Assembly: GCF_029931775.1 (NCBI RefSeq)
Contig: NC_079312.1
Location: forward strand, 54,378,333 to 54,442,332
Source of the DNA: Euleptes europaea
Taxonomy: Eukaryota > Chordata > Lepidosauria > Squamata > Sphaerodactylidae
DNA length: 64,000 nt
Direction of reading: 5' to 3'
The notes under the pieces are model-generated. The model searched no databases. It was given only the letters and a program-made list of their open reading frames with translations, and was not told where the DNA came from. The position numbers and the translations under genes are program-made. Each line of letters starts with the position of its first letter. The stretch's first letter is position 1. Positions 11,134 through 22,800 of this stretch are shown in pieces.

Positions 11134-11484
11134 TCCTCCTCCATCTCTTCCAGCTTTTCTTGTGTTCTCTTTCACTTCTCATAATGGGTCCCTTTCCCCA
11201 GCCTTTCTTTCTGTTGCAGTGGGAGCTGCTGTTGTGGTAAAGTCACCTCGAACAAGCAGACATTCCTAACACAGACTAAGGGCGCATACAGGCCCCTTTA
11301 AGCTGCTGCCAGAGAGGGGATGGAAACTGGGCTCTTCCCTCTTCTCCAATCCCGACTCTACCAGCTGCATCCTCTCATCACTTTTTGCTGACCACAGAGC
11401 TGGCTGGAGAAGGGTCATGGGGCTGGGGTTAAAGATGGAGAAGCTCAAGAGAGAAGCAAGGAAAGGTGGGGAAAGGAGGGGAAC

Positions 11485-11836
11485 CTCAGTTGGGTATAAT
11501 GCCATAGAGTTTACCCTCCAAAGCAGCCATTTTATCCAGGGGAAATTATCTCTGTCATCCAGAGATTAATTGTAATCCTAGGAAATCTCCAGGTCTAGGG
11601 TTGCCAGCCTCCAGGTACTAGCTGGAGATCTCCTGCTGTTACAACTGATCTCCAGCCGATAGAGATCAGTTCACCTGGAGAGAAAGGCCGCTCTGACAAT
11701 TGGACTCTATGGCATTGAAGTCCCACCCCATCCCAAACCCCACCCTCCTCAGGCTCTGCCCAAAAAACCTCCCACCAGTGGCAAAGAGGGACCTGGCAAC
11801 CCAATCCAGGTCCCACCTAGAGCATGGCAACCCTGG
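11485..11836 (+). mobile_element. Diverged hAT-like element hosting a second copy
   Basis: GCCATAGAGTTTACCCTCC, CCATTTTATCCAGGGGAAAT and AATCTCCAGGTC precede the nested copy. TCCAGGTCCCACCTAGAGCATGGCAACCCTGG follows it and ends the host. Confidence 0.7.
11596..11804 (-). mobile_element. hAT-like element nested in a relative, intact TSD
   Basis: Begins TAGGGTTGCCAGC and ends CCTGGCAACCCAA. It is flanked by a perfect 8 bp duplication TCCAGGTC at 11588-11595 and 11805-11812 that belongs to the host element. Confidence 0.85.
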
Positions 11837-12131
11837 AGCAAAAGAGGACAAAGAGCAGAAAGGAGCTTGAAAAGGGATAAATATAAGAAAGGAGTGTGGA
11901 ACAGATCGGGAAGCCAGACAGCAAGCAAGGCAGGAAGTTGACAGCAAGAAACATTGGGGGGGGGGGGTGCCACATTAAGGAGTGCTTGAATTAGCACTTT
12001 TAATTTGCAAGGTACTTTAAACCTCTTCAACCTTTGCAAATTCAGTCTTAGATTTACAGATATTTTTACTTTGCACCTTTCGGGGCTCTAGAGCAAATAT
12101 AACACACTGGCTGAGAATATGACCCGAGCAT

Positions 12132-12329
12132 AGGGTTGCTAATGCTGGGACGGGAAATTCTTAGAGATATAGGGGTGGAACCTGGAGAGGGGAGGGTTTG
12201 TGGAGGGGAGGGACCTTAGTACAGAGGACACTCTCCAGTGGCCATTTTTTCCAGGGGCACTGATTTCTGTTGTCTGAAGATGTAATTCTGGGAGATTTCC
12301 AGGCCCCACCTGGAGGCTGGCAGCCCTAG
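12132..12329 (+). mobile_element. hAT-like short element, second subfamily
   Basis: Begins ATAGGGTTGCTAATGC and ends CCACCTGGAGGCTGGCAGCCCTA. The interior (GTGGCCATTTTTTCCAGG, GATTTCCAGGCCCC) is closer to the copy at 2170 than to the copy at 4586. Confidence 0.75.
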
Positions 12330-12711
12330 GAACCAGAAGTCCCTGATTCAGTCCTACTTCCACCCACATACCTATTGGTCCTCTCAGCTTCAGCCCAGTT
12401 ACCGTATTTGCAGAATGGCAATAATACTGGCCTACCTTGGCAAAGTTGTTGAAAGGATTATATGGTTAGTGCACACCAAGGTATTCTGAATATTTAAACA
12501 AGGATTACTGTTCTCTGCACAGTATCCCAAACAGTACCCCTCAGAACAAACCAGTGGAATAAGGCTACTCTTACTTTCCACAGGAATGTTGGTTAGAGAT
12601 ATGAACACAAAGCTGAGATAAGCCGACAAGGTGAAAGTTGTAATAAAGACAGCTTTGTTTGCGAGTGCAAATCACTTTAGCGTTCATCGGCCTCCATCTG
12701 CACTTCCAACC

Positions 12712-12784
12712 GTGCAATCCTAAAAAACAGTTACACCTTTCTAAGCCCACTGACTTCAATGGGCCTAACTGTTTAGGATTGCAC
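12712..12784. repeat. Short palindromic repeat
   Basis: Outer arms GTGCAATCCTA and TAGGATTGCAC pair perfectly. The inner arms (AGCCCACTGA and TCAATGGGCC) pair partly. The copy at 59335-59416 has a similar layout, so this is a dispersed palindromic family. Confidence 0.75.
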
Positions 12785-13311
12785 TGCAATTGACCCAGTG
12801 CCAGCGTATTTAGATACAACGCTGGGATTAATAGCATCTGCTTTCTATCTGAATGAGGTTTCTGAGGGTTAATTGATTTTTGTAAATATGGCCTCCTGAG
12901 GGCCTTTCTTACCAAGGCTTTGGAATAGCCAAAGATTGCCTCTAAATAATCGAAAAGAGGATTTCTGCTGAGGGTAGTGCATGTTCTGTCAGGGCTTTTG
13001 AGAAATGTAGGGCGTTCCGTCAATACAATAATGATTTGCCTCAGAAATCCAAGTGTAAGCATAGAGCAGTATATGTTACAACCGTATCCTCCTATTCAAA
13101 TTCTATACTTTAAAAAAACATACAAAAATTCTAAGATTTAATTTATTCATTGTAGTGCAGTCTGTATTTTTCAGCAAATACAAAGGCTTTGCCAAAACAC
13201 AAAGAAGAGAGGGGCACAGAGTCTGAGGGTTAAGCAGCCAGTAAAAAGCTAGGGAATAGTAGCCATGGGTGGGAGATAACCACATAATATGCAGGCCTTG
13301 TACCTATTTAC

Positions 13312-13488
13312 TTGATTGAATTCTCTCTTCTGTTTTATCCTCAGAACAAGCCTGTGATGTAGGGTAAGCTGAGACAGTACAACTAACTCAAGGTCACCCA
13401 GCAAAGCTCCTTGGCAAAATGGGGATTCGAACCTGGGTATCTCAAATCGTAATTCAACACTTTAAGCACTAGACCACACTGGCTTTCT
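13312..13488 (-). mobile_element. SINE-D (tRNA-like)
   Basis: Plus-strand blocks CCTCAGAACAAGCCTGTGATG, CAAGGTCACCCAGCAAAGCTCC, GGGATTCGAACCTGGGTATC and GCACTAGACCACACTGGCTT give the typical reverse-complement order. Confidence 0.78.
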
Positions 13489-13838
13489 AAGCTTTCCCTT
13501 TTCCTCTTTGATCATTTACCAGCTACTCCGTAAGAGTTCAAGCTTCCCCCCCCCACAATGTTATGAATTAGTATCTTCCCTTTGAATACGAATCTCTAGA
13601 GCCTAAAAATGGAAACTTCTGTGCCGGAATTCATCATTCCATGACTATGCTGAGATGCTGTGGTATATGAGCTTGTACATCCGTGACACCTCGTGCAGTT
13701 TTATCAAACTCTGGCTAACAGCAAGTAAGGTGATCCCTCTCTCTCTCCCCCAGCACCAAAAACTGATTACTGGGAGATAATAGCAGGAAGGAGGAAGGGG
13801 AGGTCATCATAACCCACTTTTGTCCCAGGCATCCTAAG

Positions 13839-14029
13839 CAGGGTTGCCAAGTCCCTCTTCACCATTGGCAGGTTTTTGGGGTGGAGCCTGAAAAGGGCAG
13901 GGTTTGGGATGGGACTTCAATGTCATAGAGCCCAATTGCCAAAGCAGCCATTTTCTCCAGGTGAACTGATCTCTATCGGCCGGAGATCAGTTGAAATAGC
14001 AGATCTCCAGCTAGTACCTGGAGGTTGAG
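13839..14029 (+). mobile_element. hAT-like short element, right end lost
   Basis: Begins CAGGGTTGCCAAG and carries CAATTGCCAAAGCAGC, the TCTATCGGCCGGAGATCAG arm and ACCTGGAGGTTGA. It then runs straight into the Penelope-like candidate at 14030, which seems to have replaced its right terminus. Confidence 0.75.
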
Positions 14030-14370
14030 AGAAAAATTAAGTACCAAACAACAACTGGAATGCAAACACAAATTTAGTGCAAGTGAAAAATCAGTGCAGA
14101 AAGTGAAACAATGACAAACATCACAATACAATTCTAGAATATATTGCTCCCAACGGAGTCTTCAATGAGAACGTCTAAGTCTCTTTGCAAAGGTCCCAAG
14201 GACTTCATACAATATAAGAAGCAAAAAGCAGAACAGGTCAGGTCGTAGTCGAAACGCAGTCCGGATTAACTTGACGTTTTCACCACCGCAACGGCGGCTT
14301 CATCAGCAACTCTGTTCGGTATCAGGAGACAAAGCTCCTAAATAAAACTCACGTAAGTAAAAGGCAATGC
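14030..14370 (-). mobile_element. Penelope-like element terminal repeat (candidate)
   Basis: On the minus strand it carries the motif CTGATGA, then a GCCGCC/GGTGGT hairpin, then GAAA near 14275-14310. A second motif GCGTTTCGAC lies near 14245-14260. Such CTGANGA-hairpin-GAAA arrangements are known from the terminal repeats of Penelope-like retroelements, where some act as hammerhead ribozymes. No reverse transcriptase is visible, so the family call rests on the motif only. Confidence 0.4.
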
Positions 14371-15480
14371 CTCCACCCATTCTGCTTCGCCTCTGCCACG
14401 CTGGTTCTGCTCCTTGCCTAAGCAGTTAGCACTGTGATAAGGGCAGCCTTCCTCACTTGCAATCAACCCTGGGAAACCCTGGTTTCTTCCCCTCTGTTTA
14501 CTAGTGGGAGGGAGCTAGAAGCACAGTCTGTACCAATTACTATACATAATGTATGCAGCCCTGGCTAAAATAGGGAGAAAGAGTCAAGGAGATTAACTCC
14601 AATCTTTTGTTGACTGTGTTAGAACCCCCTTTAATCCTCATCAGATGAGACAGCAATCCTGCCTTCCTTTGCTGTGCAGAATTCACTACTTATAGACGCA
14701 AGCAGCAGCAGATGGTTCAAATGGGCATGAGCCAACCCAAGGAATAGTGAGATGTACTATTTAGGTTTTGGCATTAACCACGTCCTATGGGATCCTACTT
14801 TTCTTACTGGCCATCACACTCCAAGATTTAGCTGCTGCTGTACAAACAGGTCTATGATGTAGCAACAGGTGAAGCAACACAGCCTGCCCTCTTCCAATAA
14901 GCTCCTTAGGATAATTACTTGCTATAATTACTTGCGATAAGCCTTCCGTTTGGGGGCAGTACAAGAGTACCTTGAGCAGGGTACAAATTAGGAGCACCTC
15001 CCAAAATATGGGGGGAGGGGAAGCATCAGAGAGACCTAGGCAAGAACTGGGAAAAGGCAACAAACCAAGCCTCAGATCAGAGAGTGAGGCTAATCTGGAG
15101 CATTTTATATGCTTTAATTATATTATCCAGCCTATTTTTAGGCAAGATTTTTTTGCCGGTCTACCCGCAAAAAAAAATCCTACCTTAGACCAGAGGTTCA
15201 GTAGAAGCATCAAGGCTGACTTCCCCAAGTGACCTGCCTCCTTGTCAGGAGGCACCATTCTCCCCTCCCCCTCAACCACCTGTGGTGTCATTGGGAGGCT
15301 AGTTAAAAAAAAAGCCTATGCTTAGCTGTAGCATAAATGTATTTCTTCTGGAAGAGACTGAATGGGAAGGAGAGATAGAAAAGATCTATTTTTAGAGAGG
15401 CAACAGCAAGTAGTCACAAGAGACACAGGCTTACACTAACCAGAAAGGGGAGAGAACAAGCAAGGTTAGTTTGAGATGGT
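14371..15480. other. Intergenic, no gene recognised
   Basis: No conserved frame and no repeat that I can name. Confidence 0.45.
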
Positions 15481-16190
15481 GAACATAAGGAGAGCTCTGC
15501 TGGATCAGACCAGTGGCCCATCTAGTCTAGCATCCTGTCACACACAGTGGCCAACCAGGTCCTTTGGAGGGCCAACGACAGAGCACAGAGGCTTACTGCC
15601 TCTGAATGGGGACGTTCCCTTTAGTCGCCATGGCTAGCAGCCACTGATAGACCTCTCAATAAATCTAATCCCCTTTTAAAGCTGTCTGTGCCTGTGGCCA
15701 TCACTACATCCTCTGGCAGTGAATTCCACATTTTAATCACTCCCTGCGTAAAGTATTTTATTTTGTCCATCCTGAATTTACTGCCCAGCAGCTTCACTGG
15801 ATGCCCTTGAGTGAGAGTGTTTTGGGAGAGGGAGAAAAAGTTCTCTTTGGAACGCTCTCCACCCTGTGCATAATTTTATAAACCTCTATCATGCCCCCCT
15901 CTTCGTCTTCTCTTTTTTGAACTGAAAAGTCTCACTCTTCAGCCTTTCCTCATAGGGACGGACACACCATTGATCTATACAGGGGCATTATAACATTGGC
16001 TGTTTTATTTTCAATCCCTTTCCTAATAATCTCTAACATAGTTTGCCTTTTTCACCACTGCAGCACACTGGGTTGACACTTTCATTGAGCTACCTACTAT
16101 CACCCCAAGATCTTTTTCCCTGTCAGTCTCAGCAAGTTCAGACCCCATTAGCCTGTACTTGAAGTTGGGATATTTTGTCCCAATTTGAGT
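15481..16190 (-). mobile_element. CR1-like LINE 3' end
   Basis: The plus strand shows the reverse complement of a CR1 ORF2 C-terminus and 3' UTR: GAACATAAGGAGAGCTCTGC, GATCAGACCAGTGGCCCATC, GCTGTCTGTGCCTGTGGCC, ATTCCACATTTTAATCACTC, CTCTATCATGCCCCCCTC and AAAGTGTCAACCCAGTG-like blocks. The element is 5' truncated, and about 130 bases of RT sequence are missing near 15960 compared with the copy at 42797. Confidence 0.85.
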
Positions 16191-16567
16191 TTTTTAAAGT
16201 AAGTACTTCAAGCCAAAGAGAGCTTTTTCCTTCTCTAGGAGGAAGCAGGCACAGCCCTTAGTCTTCTAGTTGTTGATTTGGGCTAGGGTGTTCTTCCTTT
16301 GGTTCAACAGCCCTAAGGCAAAGGTTAAACTGCACAACAAGGTGAAAATGAAAGGAAGTGAAAAGCCAGTCCTTATGTTTGCACAGCAAAGGACTGGCCT
16401 TTCACTTCCTTGTAAGTTCCACTGAGTTCAAACCTCTTGAGTATGGTTAGGTCAGCAGCTGGTATGTACACATGCACTAGTCCTGCCTTTTTACTGGAAC
16501 CAACTGAAGTGTGAAAATGATGAGCAAGACTTCAGGGCCCCCAGAATGAGACTAGGTGTTGTAGAGG

Positions 16568-16752
16568 GAGGGGCTGTGGAAGAGCATCTGCTTTGCATGC
16601 AGACGGTCCCAGGTTCAATCCTCGGCACCAGTTAAAGGGACTAAGCAAGTAGGAGACCCTTGAGAGCCACTGCCAGTCTGAGTAGACAATACTGACTGAT
16701 GGAACAATGGTCTGATTCAGTATAAGGCAGCTTCATGTGTTCATGTATGTTC
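16568..16752 (+). mobile_element. SINE-B (tRNA-like)
   Basis: GGGGCTGTGGAAGAGCATCTGC (A-box side) and GGTCCCAGGTTCAATCC (B-box) make a tRNA-like head. The body GAGAGCCACTGCCAGTCTG and the end CAGCTTCATGTGTTCATGTATGTTC follow. Confidence 0.85.
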
Positions 16753-19140
16753 AATGCCAAGACACAAAAAAGAGAGGCAACAGGGAGAAGCGCAAAAAGA
16801 TGTGTCCAGGCACAACAGAGAAAACCCAGGACTACACTTTGTACCTGTTTTAAGACAAAGTACTGAAGAGTTTAATTAGATGGAGCTGGATTTAGAACAC
16901 CTTTCAAACTGCACTTGCTAGAACACTGGAACAAAAAGGTCCCCCCCTCCCTCGAGACTAAAAGCTTCCAGTTCAGACTTCTGGAGTACTATTTGCAGCA
17001 TGCAGCTCCACTGGTAAGGCAGACTGCTACCAAGCGCACAGCAGGAGCTTTCCCATTTTGCCTTAGAACATTCCTTTTCTTCCCTCTTTTTCCTTTGTAC
17101 AGAACATTCAAACTCGATAAGAGTTCTACAGAACTCAAAATCTTATTCACTATAGATAAATTTTAGCTAATTCTAAGAGCTAATCCTAAAAGAATTGCCA
17201 TACTGCTGTTCTTTCCCTTGCGCCAGTATTGCTACCTGCAGTCTCTAACATGCACCAGCCTCTGCAGTGAACCACGAACACTTAGTGGTAGCCTCTTTAT
17301 TCCGTTCTTGCCTGCGTTTTCCTTCCTTCTCCTACTCACCTTCCCCCAGGCACTCTTGTGCAACTGGGACTATAAAAAACCCCAACATTAATCTAGGAAG
17401 CATATCATTTAATAAGACTTCGACCAGACGATAAACATGTTAAACCATTATTCTTCTCCGGAGAATGCCGCTGATATTTACAAAGCGGTTGGGAACATTC
17501 TGTTCTTTAAAGCACTGCTATTCAGAATGTTGCTACTGCCCACTCAGGGCTGCAGATGATGGCAGCTTCTCATTCGAAACAAATGACTTAATTTTACGAA
17601 ATACTTGGCCTCTTAGTGTATAGTGTTACATTGCTGATAACTATCAGGCAAGACACGCCAAAAGGTTTTTGTGCAGGCAGCACCACCTAGTGCCCAATGA
17701 GGATTTTAAGAAAGCAGCAGAGATTCCTGCATAAGGATCATTTATAACTAGGCCACGTTCACAGCAAAGGTAACAATTTGGAGTGCTGGATTCTGTGGAA
17801 AATAAAGCAAGTACTGCTAAGCACCCGAACAGGATATACTTGAACACCGCCACACACACAAAAAAAAGAAAACAGAAAGAAAAAGATCCTTGTGCCTAGA
17901 ACAGGGTTACCCAGCAGCTGCCGAGCTTATCAGAAAGTAGGCAGGATCATTGTAAGGCAGGGCTTGAAACTGGCTGCCCTCACACAAAGGAAAAGGTTTT
18001 CCATGGCTGCAGTAGCAGCTGCAGGCACTGCAGTATCAGCAGTGGTAACGCACCCAGGTTTTCCTTAGTCATTGTGTGGTTCCCTTCTAGGGTTAAAGAG
18101 GAATGGATTTCTTTTCCTGAAATTAACTTTAAAAAAAAAAAGATACAGCATTGATTCCTTATTCTTTTAAAAGAATTTCTCTGCGTTTTCTCTATTCACT
18201 CATGTGGTAACTTCAGCCCTTGCAGGATTTTTTAAAACATTATATTCCAGAATGCTGTAGCAGGGAAATAGGAAGGTTTGGGAAGGCATTGTCTGCCTCT
18301 GAGCATCACCAGAATGAAATTCTGAAGTTTTGCAAGAACCTCCCTCCCTGGCCCTCATCTCTTTCCATGTCACTTTTGGTCAAAAAAACTAAATTGATTT
18401 GAAACAGACTCCAAAATATTAAAAGGGGGGAGAGAAATGGATTGTTGGATTTCAGGGAGAAATTGGCTGAAGATGAATTAGAATTCCTCTTAACAGAATT
18501 CTATCCCCACCCCTCCAGGCCTGACGAACTGTTCCCATGAGCTTCTCTTGTACAGCAGATAGGAAGCTTTGTTCTAATCTTAGAGTCCAGGGAGGTTCCC
18601 TGTTCCATGAAGGAAGGTAAGTGTTCAGGAGCAGAAGTCCACTCACTCCCTCTTCAGGCGTGCTGTCCTCCCAGTGGCTGGACAATGCTTCCCACCAAAG
18701 TACAAATCTTGACAGATGAATGGCTGGACTCCACAACAGCTTCATGTGTTCAGCATGGTTGGCATGCAGCCCTTTTGCAATGTGAGGGAGGTATTGTCTT
18801 TGGCTTAGCCTCCTGTAGAAGCCGTTTGGGTTAGGGAACCATTTATTTACCAGGACATATACATTGCCTTTCTTTGTGGTTCAAAGCGGTTTACGGTGGT
18901 GCTCGCCACCTCCATGTAAAATTCCAAAGGTGCCCACAGTTTCATCTGGAATATCTGCCTACCAGATAGAAGGTGGTGGGAGAAATAGACAAGCTGTAGT
19001 TTCCTCCATCCTTTGTGACCCTCTCTACTAGATAGAGTGTGAATTTGAGAACTCCAAATAGTTTTACCGCTGAATCATATGAACTACATACATGCAACCC
19101 ACCCAGGTCACTGAAGTAACCACAATCTAACTAATATCTG
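16753..19140. other. Intergenic, no gene recognised
   Basis: No recognisable gene. A possible short SINE-D remnant lies near 18841-18900 (CAAAGCGGTTTACGG) and an A-run near 18130. ORFs of 60-97 codons look like chance. Confidence 0.45.
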
Positions 19141-19505
19141 ATGAAATGCTGGCTGACAGCAAATTTGCAATAGCGAACAGCAACTCAACTGCTTTTTCAG
19201 TGCAAGCTCCTATCCTGGGAAAGACCCTTCCCCTTGAGGCTGACCTGGTATCTACTCTGCTCTGCTTTTTTACACAGGTTTTTAACTGAGGATTTAATGT
19301 TTAAACTTTTTTTAGCCATTTGCTTGCAGCCCAAGGACTGTTTTTATGATGATCATTTTAGGCTGCTACATGTTATGTTGTTTTATACTCTGACTGGTTT
19401 TCTATGATTTAATAATGATGTTTATGCTTTAATGATTTTATCATGTTTTACATTCTGAGCCATCTTGAGTTCTGTGAAGAGGTGGTAAATGAATTGCCTA
19501 AATAA
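19141..19505 (+). repeat. Possible LINE 3' tail
   Basis: The right end reads CATTCTGAGCCATCTTGAGTTC..GAAGAGGTGGTAAATGAATTGCCTAAATAAA. This resembles the GAGCC..GGTAAATAAATAA endings of vertebrate L2/L1-type 3' tails. Weak evidence. Confidence 0.35.
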
Positions 19506-19577
19506 AGACAGCACACATTGAACCAAGACCATAATTCTTTTTCACACTAAATACACATTAAATAAGCAAACTAGAGA

Positions 19578-19583
19578 TTTATT
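19578..19583 (-). terminator. LSM3: LSM3 polyadenylation signal
   Basis: AATAAA on the minus strand, 250 bases past the LSM3 stop codon. This is the first canonical signal downstream and implies a short 3' UTR (about 19560-19832). Confidence 0.65.
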
Positions 19584-19832
19584 TAAAAAAACATAACTGC
19601 CACAAATGTAACTAAATAGGTTAAATCCACAGATTTGACACAAGAGACTGTTAGGGGTTTAAATTAATCTGGTAAACTTAGATTTTTTTTGCAAAATGAA
19701 ATGGAGCCTCGACAACGTACTGTTGAACCCTGGTAGCCCTCTGTAAAAAGAGGTGCAGAATCTTAATGTTTGATCAGCAGAAGTCAGTGTCCTGCAGTCT
19801 GACACTTTACGAAAGGATACACTTCAATAGTT

Positions 19833-22800
19833 TCAGCCGACCCTCAGGGGAGGAGCCACAAGCACAACTCCGTCTCCTCTGACAAACAGCATTGGGATAT
19901 TCCGCTTGGTAGACTACGAAAGAAAAAACAACGCGCAGACTGCATCAAAGAATGTAAAGCAAGTGCAAAAATTAACTTCGCTGTGATTCAACAGTGTGAC
20001 TGATTTTACTTCCACAGAATCTTGTACATTCAAACTGCAAGACCTAAAGTATAGCAACTGCTTCAACTGTACATTAACACACGGTAGCTTTCAGTGATTA
20101 TGATTTGCTTGGTGTTACCAGACATCAAGGCACTACAAACAATCTTGTTAGAGAAGTACTAAAGTTTCCCTTCTCTTAGCAGACTCCTCTCGGGAGATAA
20201 CCATTCAAGTAGCCAAATTTTGCCTCTGGTCTAGTGGGACTGGTAAACAGCTAACTGAAAACCTTTCCCCATAGAAGATCTTTCCTCCTCTTCTTCAAAT
20301 CATCCCTCCCAGAATCATCAGCTTTTATTATTTTACTTTATTATTTGAACCTAACTTTGATTTTTATTCAGAGCTGATACTGTATCAAAATAAAACATGA
20401 TTGTTAGAATTTAAATTCTAGCCTTGTACTTCTCTATCAGCGCTGCTTCTGAAACAACATTTGCACTTTTAAACAGCCATGATAGGGGGGAAAACATTAG
20501 AAGTTCTCACTTTATAAATCTCTTCATAGGTTTCTTCATCAATCTCTATTGTTGTCACAGTCTCTTCAACATCACCCAGAATCATATTTAAGTGCTGGTC
20601 ATAAGCCTGTAGAAGTTAAAGTAGTTCAAAATTATGATGATTGCTACTGATAGGTATTTAACACAAAAAGGTATAGATCCATAACTTGAGCTGCACTGTG
20701 ATGTACTTTCCCAGCATGTTTTCTCCCACTCTGGGAAAATATGGGATTGCTCAACACAATTGTGGAACGGTCTTGTGCTTGAAGACCAATCCATTTGTTT
20801 TATTAGCCTAGAGCTGAAAGACCATTACATCATTTCTAATTCATGCATTCTTTATCAAATCTAATCACTCAGTTGTAGCTCCTCCAAAGGAGTACCAATA
20901 TATTCGCATTAGGACAAGAAGAGGAAATAAACTGAGAATATAAACTGTAAAAATAAATGAAAACTACCCCTCAGGTTTTCAAGAACAGTGACAAAAATGA
21001 CAGTATTGGGAAACTGAACTATAAATGCCTGCTCTATGGACAATGTCCAGTTTGTGGAATTAGTCTTTCATGCACGTTAATGAGAAGTGCCCTCTTACAA
21101 GCAAATCCATCAGCTTAAGACAACTTATTGCTATCTTAACAATAGAGGATTTGGGTCAGGGTCTGTGCACTACTATCAGCCCCCTTTTTATAACGGCAGA
21201 AGAATCTTATACCTATCCATCATGTTTTCCAGCATCCTTATACAGTTCTACTTACATGTAGTCTGCCTCGAAGTTCTCTGTCATTCCTCATTTTCACATA
21301 TATTCGCTCATCAAGACTTAGTCTGATGAGATCCAAAGGCTCTTCTACAGTATTGGTAGTTTGTTGCTATAAGAGAAAAGATGTCACGTAGTACAAGGCA
21401 ACAGATACCTTTACCATAAAGGAAAGAGCCACTGTAACCAGAATAAATGCTATTGGTTTTGTTGTACATTATTCAGCTAAATAAAATGACTAACCTCAAA
21501 AACACTGTACACATGAACACATGAAGCTGCCTTATACTGAATCAGACCCTCAGTCCATCAAGGTCAGTAGTGTCTACTCTGACTGGCAGCGGCTCTCCAA
21601 GGTCTCAGGCAGAGGTCTTTCACATCACCTACTACCTGGTCATTTCAACTGGAGATTCCGGGGATTGAACCTGGGACCTTCTGCATGCCAAGCAGATGCT
21701 CTACCTCTGAGAAGTGGGAAGAATAAAACTAACCCTTTATTCCACCTCATAATGAAAAAATGACAGTGAACTGAAGAAAAAAAACCATTGGTAATTTAGG
21801 CTGTGATCTTGTATTGAGTCAGGGAAATTTACAGCGCAATCCTATATTGAGTTGCTCTGCCTAAAACCTGACTTGGAACAATTGTGCATGGGACTGTGCT
21901 GTTAGGCAACCTGCATGTAAAGCACAGACCTGTCCCCAACATCTTCTCTAACCTTGAGCTCATTTGTTAGAAATGCCCTAAGAATGAAAACCATTAAACC
22001 TAGAGCAGATTCAAGTTGCCACTTCTCTTACACCATGAATATATTTAAGTCACAGAGAGCTCCCCATGCATAATGGGTTAGCTTCCTTGGTTTCTTTACA
22101 TCTGATACTTTAACGTCTGCTCCAGAGATAGAAATTTTTTTGTACCACTGGGTCACTCTAGACCAGTAGTTCTCAACCTGGGGCCATATGGCCCCCCGGG
22201 GGCCCCCAGCATATTCCAAGGGGACCACAGGTGAAAATTGCGTAAATGGGGGGCTACGGCACAAGACTAGAGGGCCACAGAGGGAAGTGAAAATTGAAGA
22301 AAACAGAAGTGACCGAGAAAAGAAAACAAAACAGAAGTGAAGAAAATAGAAAACAGTGGTAGAGGCTTTGTTCTCCCTTGTATGTGAACATTTTTTATTA
22401 GCATGTTGTATTCCCTTTTTGTGGGGTATTTTTTTTTGGTAAATTTCAGTTTCCCAATAAGAACTGCATGTGTGCATTTTGCGTGGCTGTTTATGCTTCT
22501 TTGTTCCTTGGATATTTACAAAAAACAAAAACATTTAAATAGCTACCTTTCTACAGGAAGGACAGGGGGGCCACAGGAAGGAAACAAGGTCGGAAGGGGG
22601 CCACAGTCAGAAAAAGGTTGAGAACCACTGGTCTAGACAGACCTCCAAAACCACATTTTCCCACACAAACCAATATCTCAAAGAGTCCAAGATAAATCCT
22701 GTGTTGTTTAGCAGTAAAAAGCATTATAATAAAGGAATCCATGCTCTTCAGCATAGTGATTGTATACAGAAACATATGTTAACATAATATTGACAGGCAG

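Noticed and set aside
14275-14310. Complete hammerhead ribozyme
   Set aside because: The core and stem II are visible, but an extra base precedes stem II and I could not place stem I with a GUH cleavage site.
1-19500. A further protein gene upstream of LSM3
   Set aside because: No exon-like conserved frame was found. In human the next gene is SLC6A6, whose multi-pass transporter sequence is not visible here.
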